The translations under genes and the position numbers were made by a program. Below, in pieces: positions 1 to 5,193 of a stretch of 5,679 bases of DNA. Source of the DNA: Alphaproteobacteria bacterium (GTDB lineage Bacteria; Pseudomonadota; Alphaproteobacteria; Sphingomonadales; Emcibacteraceae). The stretch spans positions 106,466 to 112,144 of the forward strand of contig NVVY01000007.1 of assembly GCA_002749135.1 (NCBI GenBank), read 5' to 3'. The notes under the pieces are model-generated. The model saw only the letters and a list, made by a program, of their open reading frames with translations, was not told the DNA's origin and did not search any database. Position 1 is the first letter of the stretch. Each line of letters starts with the position of its first letter.

Positions 1-636
1 GGCGATGCGGAAAACATCCCCTATTCCACCGGTCACTTTTATTCCATGACCACGCACGCGCGCGGTGCACTCTATCTGAACCCGGATGCCCGCTCCCTGA
101 TGGATATTGGTGCCCTGAACGGCAAGGCTATCAGCATGGACAGCAGGGGCAAGGTGCTGAAATACAAAATGACCAGTCAATGTGCGTCAGGTTCTGGCCA
201 GTTTCTGGAAAATATCGCCAGATACCTTGGCATTGGACAGGACGAGATTGGTGAGCTGAGCCAGAAAGCCGATAACCCCGAAGTGGTATCGGGCATTTGC
301 GCCGTGCTGGCGGAAACCGATGTGATCAACATGGTGTCACGCAGTATTTCAGCGGAGAATATCCTCAAAGGCATCCATATATCAATGGCGGCACGCCTGA
401 TCAAGCTGCTCAAATCGCTGAAAGTCACCGAAGGCATAGTGATGTGCACGGGAGGTCTCGCCCTCGACACCGGTCTGGTTCTGGCCCTGAATGAAGCCAT
501 GGCAAAGAACAAGATGGATATGCCGGTTGTATCGCACGAAGACTCCATTTATGCCGGTGCCATCGGGGCCGCTATCTGGGGCGCTTTCCGCCATGAGAAA
601 CTGGCAGAACTTGAAAATATGGCCAAAGCATCTTGA
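1..636 (+). CDS. bcrD: Benzoyl-CoA reductase subunit D (BcrD/BadG type), 5'-truncated by the window edge
   Basis: This is the C-terminal 211 residues of an ATPase subunit of class I benzoyl-CoA reductase, the cytoplasmic enzyme that dearomatises benzoyl-CoA with ferredoxin electrons and ATP. The frame is open from base 1, and residues 1-15 ahead of the first ATG at 46 already fit the family (TGHFYSMTTHARGA at 10-23), so that ATG is internal. About 70-80 N-terminal residues, including the first nucleotide-binding loop, lie outside the window. Visible family features are TSQCASGSGQF with Cys61, GICAVLAETDVINM with Cys100, the CTGGLALD phosphate-binding loop, and AGAIGAAIWGAF near the end. By analogy with the HgdC/BcrA activator ATPases, Cys61 and Cys100 should ligate the [4Fe-4S] cluster shared between the two ATPase subunits. 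It resembles the Thauera-type BcrD more than a 2-hydroxyacyl-CoA dehydratase activator, because of the ISAENILKGIHISMA stretch and its length. The ferredoxin gene follows after 28 bp, so the two are probably co-transcribed. Confidence 0.93.
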   Translation, partial: GDAENIPYSTGHFYSMTTHARGALYLNPDARSLMDIGALNGKAISMDSRGKVLKYKMTSQCASGSGQFLENIARYLGIGQDEIGELSQKADNPEVVSGICAVLAETDVINMVSRSISAENILKGIHISMAARLIKLLKSLKVTEGIVMCTGGLALDTGLVLALNEAMAKNKMDMPVVSHEDSIYAGAIGAAIWGAFRHEKLAELENMAKAS

Positions 637-664
637 ACAAAAGGAAATATGAAAGGATAATATC

Positions 665-907
665 ATGGCTTTAATGATCGTAGAAGCTTGCACCGCCTGT
701 GATGCCTGTGAGCCGGTTTGCCCCAATGAAGCAATCAAGGCGGGGGATCCCATGTATATAATCGACCCCTTCAAATGCACCGAATGTGTTGGCGCGGATG
801 ACGAGCCGCAATGCGTTCTTGCCTGTCCCGATGAGGCGATTATCCCAAATCCCGAATTTGTGGAAAGTGAAGACGACCTACAGGCAAAATATGATGCGCT
901 GAATTAA
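665..907 (+). CDS. fdx: 2[4Fe-4S] ferredoxin, Alvin (Chromatium) type, likely electron donor to benzoyl-CoA reductase
   Basis: An 80-residue soluble ferredoxin with two four-cysteine cluster motifs: Cys9-Cys12-Cys15-Cys19-Pro and Cys38-Cys41-Cys50-Cys54-Pro. The eight-residue gap between Cys41 and Cys50 and the acidic C-terminal extension (PNPEFVESEDDLQAKYDALN) are the marks of Alvin-type low-potential ferredoxins rather than the short clostridial kind. The start at 665 has an AAAGGA ribosome binding site with seven bases between. The gene lies 28 bp behind bcrD, and ferredoxins of this class are the known reductants of class I benzoyl-CoA reductase, so that role is inferred from position and family. 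It corresponds functionally to badB or fdx of other benzoate clusters; the exact symbol is a matter of convention. All eight cluster ligands are present. Confidence 0.93.
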   Translation: MALMIVEACTACDACEPVCPNEAIKAGDPMYIIDPFKCTECVGADDEPQCVLACPDEAIIPNPEFVESEDDLQAKYDALN

Positions 908-933
908 AAAATTTATCGCCCTGAATAGTTACC

Positions 934-960
934 GAATATAAAGACTTATTATTTATATTC
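934..960. repeat. Perfect 9-bp inverted repeat (9-bp spacer) between ferredoxin and DUF1737 genes
   Basis: The arms GAATATAAA (934-942) and TTTATATTC (952-960) are exact reverse complements separated by nine bases. The stem is entirely A/T apart from its outer pair and no T-run follows, so an intrinsic terminator is unlikely. It could be an operator for a dimeric regulator or a weak mRNA hairpin. It shares no clear half-site with the palindrome found at 2700-2714 and 4644-4658. Confidence 0.6.
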
Positions 961-983
961 TGATTTAACCAACGGAAAATCAG
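960..983 (+). repeat. 7-bp inverted repeat reaching into the DUF1737 Shine-Dalgarno
   Basis: CTGATTT (960-966) pairs with AAATCAG (977-983) around a ten-base loop. The right arm covers the first bases of the AGGAG ribosome binding site at 982-986, and the left arm shares its first base with the preceding dyad. In mRNA the two hairpins would stand back to back directly ahead of the small gene. A role in translation control or mRNA processing is possible but is inference only. Confidence 0.4.
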
Positions 984-994
984 GAGCAAGTCTT

Positions 995-1156
995 ATGGAG
1001 TATGTAATATTGGACGACTTTGAGGCCAAAAAGCTTCAGGAAAAGGTAAATGACTGTATTAAAGAAGGCTACCGGCCCATTGGCGGAATTTCAGCCATAA
1101 ATCAAAAAGACGGTTTCATCGAATATCTGCAATCCATGGTCAAAGTCGCCGATTAA
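995..1156 (+). CDS. Small DUF1737-family protein, 53 residues
   Basis: A complete 53-residue reading frame, ATG at 995 and TAA at 1154, with AGGAG at 982-986 eight bases ahead of the start. The protein begins MEYVILDDFEAKKLQEKVND and continues with EGYRPIGGIS and a terminal EYLQSMVKVAD. The order Y-x-V-[IV], a helix ending in LxxxVNxxxxEGY, PxGGI, then Y[LQ]Q(S/A)MVK is the signature I know from the DUF1737 family, small proteins of unknown function. No cysteine cluster, signal peptide or membrane segment is seen; a single Cys is at 21. It lies 87 bp behind the ferredoxin gene in the same direction and could be the last gene of that transcript or have its own promoter. Its stop is one base from the stop of the convergent gene. 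The function is unknown; the family match is from motif memory. Confidence 0.85.
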   Translation: MEYVILDDFEAKKLQEKVNDCIKEGYRPIGGISAINQKDGFIEYLQSMVKVAD

Positions 1157-1157
1157 A

Positions 1158-2135
1158 TCATATGGCCTTTGTGAATGACAGACTTTGTGCAAGCCCAAAG
1201 CCGTTATTCTGCAAAAAACCCTGCAAAGCCAACTGGTTCACCCCGACCTCTGTCCGTACCCGGTCCGTCCTCAGAACCGTAAGATTGGCCATAAGCTGAG
1301 ATAACAGGGCGCTGCCCACATTCTTATGGGCATATCCCGGATCAACACCCAATGTGTCAATGATGGCAGAGGGTTCAGTCTGGCCGAATTCACCAAAATC
1401 AACCCGTGCCATGACAAAACCAACCACATGATCATCAAGTTCAGCAACCAGCGAAACCCGGATGCCGGATTCCAGTAAAATTTCATCCATTTTGCGCTCG
1501 TAATAGGAGGTGCGGTCATAGCCCATGATTTTACTATCAATTTTGATGATTGCCGCCAGGTCTTGCTGTTGCAGGCTGCGGCAGGGAACTTGATCCCGGG
1601 ACAGAGCCCCACTGTCATCACCGGAGGGATCACTAAAATCTATTTCCAGGGGTTCATCATCATCTTCCACAACCACCCTGTCCATATAGTCTGCTTTGCG
1701 CTCATAAATAAAACGCGGGGCCAGTTGAAATCCGGCTGCCGCAAAGAAATGCAGTATATTCTGATCGGACCAGTCGGCCTGACTGCGAATTTCATGAATA
1801 TCTTTTTTCTGGATAATCGCTGTCAGCTCATTCATCAGGTGACGGCCAATGCCGCGCCCCTGCATCTCACTGCTCACTCCAATATCATCAACCACCGCAA
1901 CTGTCTCCTCGCCGCCGAACGCCCCCTGTTGGAGCCGCGCCAGAAGATAACCCTGCATATTTCCATTATGTTCATAGGCAATATAAACAAACTGTTTTGG
2001 CTTTTTCAAGGCCGCAGAAACACGCTTTTCAAAGAAATCTTTCCGCGAACGGCCCGTGTTGTTTTCATCTATTTCGATAACACGCGGCAGATCATCCGCC
2101 ACCAGTGGCCTCATTTGTCCGTCAAAGTCAGTCAT
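1158..2135 (-). CDS. Tandem GNAT-domain protein (two acetyltransferase domains)
   Basis: A 325-residue cytoplasmic protein made of two GNAT folds. Domain 1 spans about residues 8-150 and has a good acetyl-CoA pyrophosphate loop, Q92-G-R-G95-I-G97, after the strand VVDDIGVSSEM. An acidic linker (about 155-180, rich in D and E) leads to domain 2, about 187-325, whose equivalent loop AHKNVGS (269-275) has lost the first Gln/Arg and the first Gly, so it may be weak or non-catalytic. Both domains share a RxLxxxDLxxIIxID-like start and a [AE]FG motif ahead of the acetyl-CoA strand with the separate GNAT at 4708. The start at 2135 is preferred because GGAGG lies seven bases upstream; an in-frame TTG at 2156 would place that Shine-Dalgarno inside the gene. 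It follows the hemerythrin gene by 28 bp and is probably co-transcribed. The substrate is unknown; an aminobenzoate-like small molecule is a guess from context. Confidence 0.88.
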   Translation of the reverse strand: MTDFDGQMRPLVADDLPRVIEIDENNTGRSRKDFFEKRVSAALKKPKQFVYIAYEHNGNMQGYLLARLQQGAFGGEETVAVVDDIGVSSEMQGRGIGRHLMNELTAIIQKKDIHEIRSQADWSDQNILHFFAAAGFQLAPRFIYERKADYMDRVVVEDDDEPLEIDFSDPSGDDSGALSRDQVPCRSLQQQDLAAIIKIDSKIMGYDRTSYYERKMDEILLESGIRVSLVAELDDHVVGFVMARVDFGEFGQTEPSAIIDTLGVDPGYAHKNVGSALLSQLMANLTVLRTDRVRTEVGVNQLALQGFLQNNGFGLAQSLSFTKAI

Positions 2136-2142
2136 TATAAAT

Positions 2143-2147
2143 CCTCC
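2143..2147 (-). promoter_or_regulatory. Ribosome binding site fixing the tandem-GNAT start
   Basis: GGAGG on the minus strand, seven bases ahead of the ATG at 2135. It decides between this ATG and the in-frame TTG at 2156, which lies upstream of the Shine-Dalgarno itself. Confidence 0.75.
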
Positions 2148-2163
2148 ATCTCTCAAATTTTTA

Positions 2164-2670
2164 TCAGCGCATCTCTGAATATGTCATCATCAGTGCCGCG
2201 TCCTCGTCTTCTTCAACAATATCTTCCAGCATGGGCAGCAGGGCCATTTCCTCTTTCTGGATATGGGAAATCATCCGCTCTATCAACTCCACACCACTCA
2301 GGCGAAACTGAACCCATGACGCCGCCACAAACCCGTCGCTGCGTGCGGCTTTTGCCAATTCGGATAATAAATTCCCCAAGGGCAAAATCACCCCATGCTC
2401 CCCGGTCAGGATCATACTGATCGGACTGTCACCCATGGCATCCAGCAAAGGAAAAAGCTTTTCTTCCTCAAAGGCAAAATGGTTTTTCACATCACATTCC
2501 ACAAGATTGATAATATCCCCGAGAAGGGATGTTATCTCCGGATTGTCATGGCCGGGGGTTTTCTTTGGCCCGTGTTTCTGAAATACCCCCTCAAGTCTTT
2601 CCAGAACAGCAATCGTGGCAAGATGTTCATCATGAAGGGTACGGGTAATCTGACGGTCAAAGGAAAACAT
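2164..2670 (-). CDS. Hemerythrin-like (HHE cation-binding) protein
   Basis: A 168-residue soluble four-helix protein with the hemerythrin diiron ligand pattern: His16 (in HDEH), His64 and Glu68 (HFAFEEE), His92 (GEH), and His136 with Glu140 (HIQKEE). Proteins of this kind bind O2, sense oxygen or NO, or protect and repair Fe-S clusters. No attached signalling domain or membrane segment is present, so it is a stand-alone cytoplasmic protein. The ATG at 2670 agrees with the family start (short N-terminus, then the first helix); its ribosome binding site is weak (AAGAGAG at about 2675-2681). It is the first gene of a leftward unit with the tandem GNAT 28 bp behind it. A palindromic element at 2703-2714 overlaps its likely -10 region. 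The precise role cannot be read; protection of an oxygen-sensitive pathway or handling of nitrogen oxides fits the neighbours. Confidence 0.9.
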   Translation of the reverse strand: MFSFDRQITRTLHDEHLATIAVLERLEGVFQKHGPKKTPGHDNPEITSLLGDIINLVECDVKNHFAFEEEKLFPLLDAMGDSPISMILTGEHGVILPLGNLLSELAKAARSDGFVAASWVQFRLSGVELIERMISHIQKEEMALLPMLEDIVEEDEDAALMMTYSEMR

Positions 2671-2699
2671 GGGGCTCTCTTGTCTTTTAATATGGTATT

Positions 2700-2714
2700 T
2701 TGGTACTGTAATAC
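2700..2714. promoter_or_regulatory. Palindromic candidate operator ahead of the hemerythrin gene (site 1)
   Basis: TTGGTACTGTAATAC (plus strand) contains the near-palindrome GTACT-GT-AATAC, four of five arm positions matching. It differs at only two of 15 positions from the element at 4644-4658. It lies 30-44 bases ahead of the hemerythrin ATG and overlaps a possible leftward -10 (TACAGT, 2710-2705), as a repressor site would. Which protein binds it is not known; the Rrf2 regulator at 5190 is the only transcription factor in the window. Confidence 0.55.
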
Positions 2715-2733
2715 TTATTTAGAGAGAAAGCAA
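2705..2733 (-). promoter_or_regulatory. Possible sigma-70 promoter of the hemerythrin-GNAT unit
   Basis: On the minus strand TTGCTT (2733-2728) and TACAGT (2710-2705) are separated by 17 bases; each has partial agreement with TTGACA and TATAAT. The -10 would lie 34 bases ahead of the start codon and inside the palindromic element. The 95-bp gap behind the membrane-protein gene also suggests an independent promoter here. Confidence 0.35.
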
Positions 2734-2765
2734 CTGAAAATATGCAGATAAAATCCCCCTGTACC

Positions 2766-4043
2766 TTACGGCTTTACAGATTGATTCTGTATCATATGAC
2801 GTGTGATAATGAACAGATAATACAGCAAAGCCGCCGCGCCGATAAATCCAGCCCCTGCCCCGATTTTTATGACCATACCCATATCAAGAATAACCCCAAG
2901 CGCTACAAAAAATAGCCCGCCCAGATGCCCAACAGCATTAACCACAAGAAACCTCTCGTCCGCCATGGCGGAGGCCAGCATGGGAATACCGCCACTGCCG
3001 GAGGTATGCATACTGCTCAGAAACGGAATAATCCTTTGCAAAATACCTGTGAGGAAGGTCAGTAGCCATCCAAGTATGGCCCATACCGCAAAAAGAGTAT
3101 GACCATTTTCAGGCCAGTAATCCATCAAACCGGCAACGCCCCAGATGATGGTAAGGAGCAGCATGACCCACCCCGCCCGAATGAGCAGAAACGGCACCCC
3201 GAGCCGCTTTCTCATCCGCGCCCTGTAAGTCCCCGCCATACCATAAAGATAACAACCAACCCCGGCCATCGCCAAAACCGCACCCACCAGCGAAACCACC
3301 AGAAGGTGAGTATTTATACCCGTCAGAATCATAATAATCGCCACCATATTGCAGGCTATAGACAGACGACCAAGCTTTTCCGGTGGCGCCGGGGCCAGCG
3401 CAAACATCGGCACCAGTATGTAAGAAAACCCCATGGCAAGCAGACTCATAAAACCAAAGACAGCCAATATGAAGTGACTTAAAGCAATAGTTAAATGATC
3501 CTCTATAATGCCATGTTCCATATCTATTATTAATAAGATACCAAGCAGAACAAGCCCCAGAAGGGACAGCATTGCCGCCCAGCAATGGGCCATAATAGCC
3601 CCCATGCCCTTAACCCCGCGAATATTATCTATAATCAGGTAAAAGAATATCAAAAGTCCAATGCCGGCTATAACCGCACCTACCATCATCCCCATATGCC
3701 AGCTTGCAAACATGGCATAAGTCAGCAGCATAAATCCCGGAATATAAATCCATGACAACAGGCGGCATACCCAGAATCCTGTGAAGGCTTTGCGTGTCGC
3801 CACCGAAAGAAGCTGTAATGATGCCCCGATCACCGTCATGGTAAGCACCCCCAGTGTGGCCATATGAATCATGGCCAGCACCGGGCCACTGCCAATCATA
3901 TAGCTGGTCAAATCCTCGGCATTAAAAAACAGCGCCACCCAGAACAACAGATAAAAAACCAGCGCCGCCATGAAGAAGCGGAACGGAATAGACGGCGGCA
4001 AAAGCCGGCCACTGGCCCCCGACAGAAACCTTGTCCCGATCAT
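2766..4043 (-). CDS. Twelve-helix membrane protein, NnrS-like / heme-copper oxidase subunit I-like
   Basis: A 425-residue inner-membrane protein with about twelve hydrophobic segments (roughly 22-40, 50-80, 90-112, 116-138, 148-173, 184-215, 226-243, 246-270, 284-305, 315-342, 366-386, 390-413). Segments 2, 6 and 10 each begin near a His (60, 190, 315) and carry the same G-x7-G pattern (Gly65/73, 197/205, 325/333), the latter two followed by Pro (212, 340). This points to three repeated four-helix units, as in heme-copper oxidase subunit I and, by my recollection, in NnrS, whose first unit has an FG-x7-GFLLTAVP motif. NnrS proteins are heme and copper membrane proteins tied to nitric oxide stress in denitrifiers. 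The match is by pattern only, so cofactor and function are uncertain. The start has AAAGGA eight bases upstream, inside the end of the DUF2249 gene; the stop of that gene is 3 bp from this ATG, so the pair is an operon. No convincing terminator is seen after the stop. Confidence 0.75.
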   Translation of the reverse strand: MIGTRFLSGASGRLLPPSIPFRFFMAALVFYLLFWVALFFNAEDLTSYMIGSGPVLAMIHMATLGVLTMTVIGASLQLLSVATRKAFTGFWVCRLLSWIYIPGFMLLTYAMFASWHMGMMVGAVIAGIGLLIFFYLIIDNIRGVKGMGAIMAHCWAAMLSLLGLVLLGILLIIDMEHGIIEDHLTIALSHFILAVFGFMSLLAMGFSYILVPMFALAPAPPEKLGRLSIACNMVAIIMILTGINTHLLVVSLVGAVLAMAGVGCYLYGMAGTYRARMRKRLGVPFLLIRAGWVMLLLTIIWGVAGLMDYWPENGHTLFAVWAILGWLLTFLTGILQRIIPFLSSMHTSGSGGIPMLASAMADERFLVVNAVGHLGGLFFVALGVILDMGMVIKIGAGAGFIGAAALLYYLFIITRHMIQNQSVKP

Positions 4044-4046
4044 GCT

Positions 4047-4601
4047 TTATGTCCTTTTTGTAATTTCAACCCTGAGCCCGTCATCCCTTTCCTCCAATAC
4101 CTGCGCCTGCCAGTTTCGCTCCACAAGCTCCGGGTAAAGATAAACAGGGTTGCGCATGAGGCGTACAATAAATTTATCTCCCGCTTTGCCACTTTCAATC
4201 ACTTTCAAAATGGCAATCATGGGATTTGGTGGCTCCAGCCCGCGCAAATCCATTTCCAGCACACCATCCTGCCGATATAGGGGAAAGGCTGGCAAATCAG
4301 AAAGATTCGGAAGGTCAGGGAGCTTTGCCCCATCCTGCTTCTTAAAAAACACCTGCCAATGTTTGGGCGATAGCGGAACGGCGTGACTGGCATATCCCCT
4401 GCCCGTCAGCATCCGGCGCAAAGGCAGCGGATCAAATGGGGCTTCGATCAACAGAATATCTTGTACTGCCAGCAGTTCCACCTTGGCCAGTATCTGTTCC
4501 AGTGGGTCATCCCCTCGCGCCAGTATGGGCCGCACGTCCATGCGCATACAGTCATCTTCATTAAGATCAGCAAACCAATCCGGCGGCATTTCACCTGTCA
4601 T
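4047..4601 (-). CDS. Protein with two DUF2249 repeats
   Basis: A 184-residue soluble protein. The C-terminal unit (about 115-182) is a standard DUF2249 domain: MDLRGLEPPNPMIAILKVIE, then GDKFIVR, NPVYLYPELVERNW and a closing strand. The N-terminal unit (about 20-88) repeats the plan more loosely: MDVRPI, DPLEQILAKVELL, QDILLIEAPFDPLPLRRML, RGYASH. DUF2249 is related to the SirA/TusA-like fold and is often found with hemerythrins and in denitrification-related clusters; here it lacks the SirA-type catalytic Cys, the only Cys being at 18. The start at 4601 is chosen because GAAGGAAAG lies just ahead of it; an upstream in-frame ATG at 4685 would add 28 residues unlike the family and reach across the intergenic palindrome. 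It is followed after 3 bp by the membrane-protein gene, and its promoter region is shared with the divergent GNAT gene. The molecular function is unknown. Confidence 0.85.
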   Translation of the reverse strand: MTGEMPPDWFADLNEDDCMRMDVRPILARGDDPLEQILAKVELLAVQDILLIEAPFDPLPLRRMLTGRGYASHAVPLSPKHWQVFFKKQDGAKLPDLPNLSDLPAFPLYRQDGVLEMDLRGLEPPNPMIAILKVIESGKAGDKFIVRLMRNPVYLYPELVERNWQAQVLEERDDGLRVEITKRT

Positions 4602-4603
4602 AT

Positions 4604-4612
4604 CTTTCCTTC
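4604..4612 (-). promoter_or_regulatory. Ribosome binding site fixing the DUF2249 start
   Basis: GAAGGAAAG on the minus strand, with AAGGA five bases ahead of the ATG at 4601. It supports the shorter start over the in-frame ATG at 4685. Confidence 0.7.
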
Positions 4613-4643
4613 GCCAACAAAGTCTTGAAGGTAGCACAATGAA

Positions 4644-4658
4644 TTGGTATTGTAATGC
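4644..4658. promoter_or_regulatory. Palindromic candidate operator in the divergent DUF2249 / GNAT-Rrf2 region (site 2)
   Basis: TTGGTATTGTAATGC (plus strand) contains GTATT-GT-AATGC, a near-palindrome with four of five arm positions matching. It matches the element at 2700-2714 at 13 of 15 positions, and with six further bases downstream at 17 of 21. It lies 43-57 bases ahead of the DUF2249 start and 50-64 bases ahead of the GNAT start. The inner TACAAT (4654-4649, minus strand) could be the -10 of the leftward operon, although no good -35 is seen. A separate 6-bp dyad, TGAATT (4640-4645) and AATTCA (4661-4666), flanks it. Control of both operons from this site is inferred. Confidence 0.6.
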
Positions 4659-4707
4659 GTAATTCACATTTAAAAAGAAAACCACTCAGGGAAATATATA
4701 AGCACAA

Positions 4708-5193
4708 ATGGCAAAAATTAATGAATTTAACGCCGAAAACGACATCACAGTCCGTAGTGCCGATGGTGGCGACCTGTCGCGTATAATTGCTCTGGACGGG
4801 CAGATCAGCGGCATTACCAAGCCGGAATACTGGCAGGAATCCTTTCGCCGTTTTGGCGGACTTCAGGACGGCCGTCATTTTCTGGTGGCGGAAAAGAAAA
4901 GCCTTATCGTGGGTTTCATCATCGGAGAAATCCGGGCCTGGGAATTTGGCTCACCGCCCGGTGGCTGGGTCTTTTCGCTGACCGTGGACCCGGATACCCG
5001 TCTTTGCGGAGTCGCAACAATGATGTTTGACACCATCTGTCAATGTTTCCGGCAGGCCGGGGTCAACAAAGTACATACCATGACCGACAGGGATAACATC
5101 ACCGTCATGTCCTTCTTCCGCGCTCAGGGCATGATGGCGGGCAGCACAATCCCCCTCGAAATGGATTTAACCGAACCGGGATCCCCGTCATGA
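4708..5193 (+). CDS. GNAT-family N-acetyltransferase, candidate BadL-like
   Basis: A 161-residue single-domain GNAT. The fold is visible as ITVRSADGGDLSRIIALD (13-30), the central strands HFLVAEKKSLIVGFIIGEI (57-75), an EFG motif (79-81), the acetyl-CoA strand FSLTVDPDT (89-97) with the pyrophosphate loop R98-L-C-G101-V-A103, and the closing NITVMSFFRAQGM (130-142). All are expected of an active acetyltransferase. Its TGA overlaps the ATG of the Rrf2 regulator gene by four bases (ATGA), so the two are translationally coupled. In R. palustris the GNAT BadL of the benzoate cluster acetylates aminobenzoates, and the products relieve repression by the Rrf2-type BadM. The same pairing beside benzoyl-CoA reductase genes makes a BadL-like role attractive, but I assign it by context, not by sequence comparison. 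The ribosome binding site is poor: AGGGA lies some 15 bases upstream. The two domains of the protein at 1158-2135 look like relatives. Confidence 0.87.
   Translation: MAKINEFNAENDITVRSADGGDLSRIIALDGQISGITKPEYWQESFRRFGGLQDGRHFLVAEKKSLIVGFIIGEIRAWEFGSPPGGWVFSLTVDPDTRLCGVATMMFDTICQCFRQAGVNKVHTMTDRDNITVMSFFRAQGMMAGSTIPLEMDLTEPGSPS

Noticed and set aside
46..636. bcrD as a complete gene starting at the ATG at 46
   Set aside because: The family motif TGHFYSMTTHARGA begins before this ATG and the frame is open to base 1, so the gene is cut by the window edge.
1000..1012. GTATGTAATATT at the start of the DUF1737 gene as a third copy of the palindrome
   Set aside because: It lacks one base of the core spacing and is fixed by the coding sequence; likely chance.
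2136..2156. TTG start at 2156 for the tandem-GNAT protein
   Set aside because: The GGAGG ribosome binding site at 2143-2147 would be inside the coding region; the ATG at 2135 is correctly spaced from it.
1563..2420. Long plus-strand open frame (285 codons) across the GNAT and hemerythrin genes
   Set aside because: It is antisense to two well-supported genes with clear family motifs, has no recognisable domain, and its composition is that of a shadow frame.
2759..2779. CTGTA/TACAG dyad at the end of the membrane-protein gene as a terminator
   Set aside because: Only five pairs with an 11-base loop and no T-run on the minus strand.
3099..3585. Open frames on both strands within the membrane-protein gene
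   Set aside because: They overlap the 425-residue membrane protein in other frames and show no family features.
4602..4685. Upstream ATG at 4685 for the DUF2249 protein
   Set aside because: The extra 28 residues do not resemble the family, and they would put the palindromic element inside the gene; a good ribosome binding site precedes the ATG at 4601.
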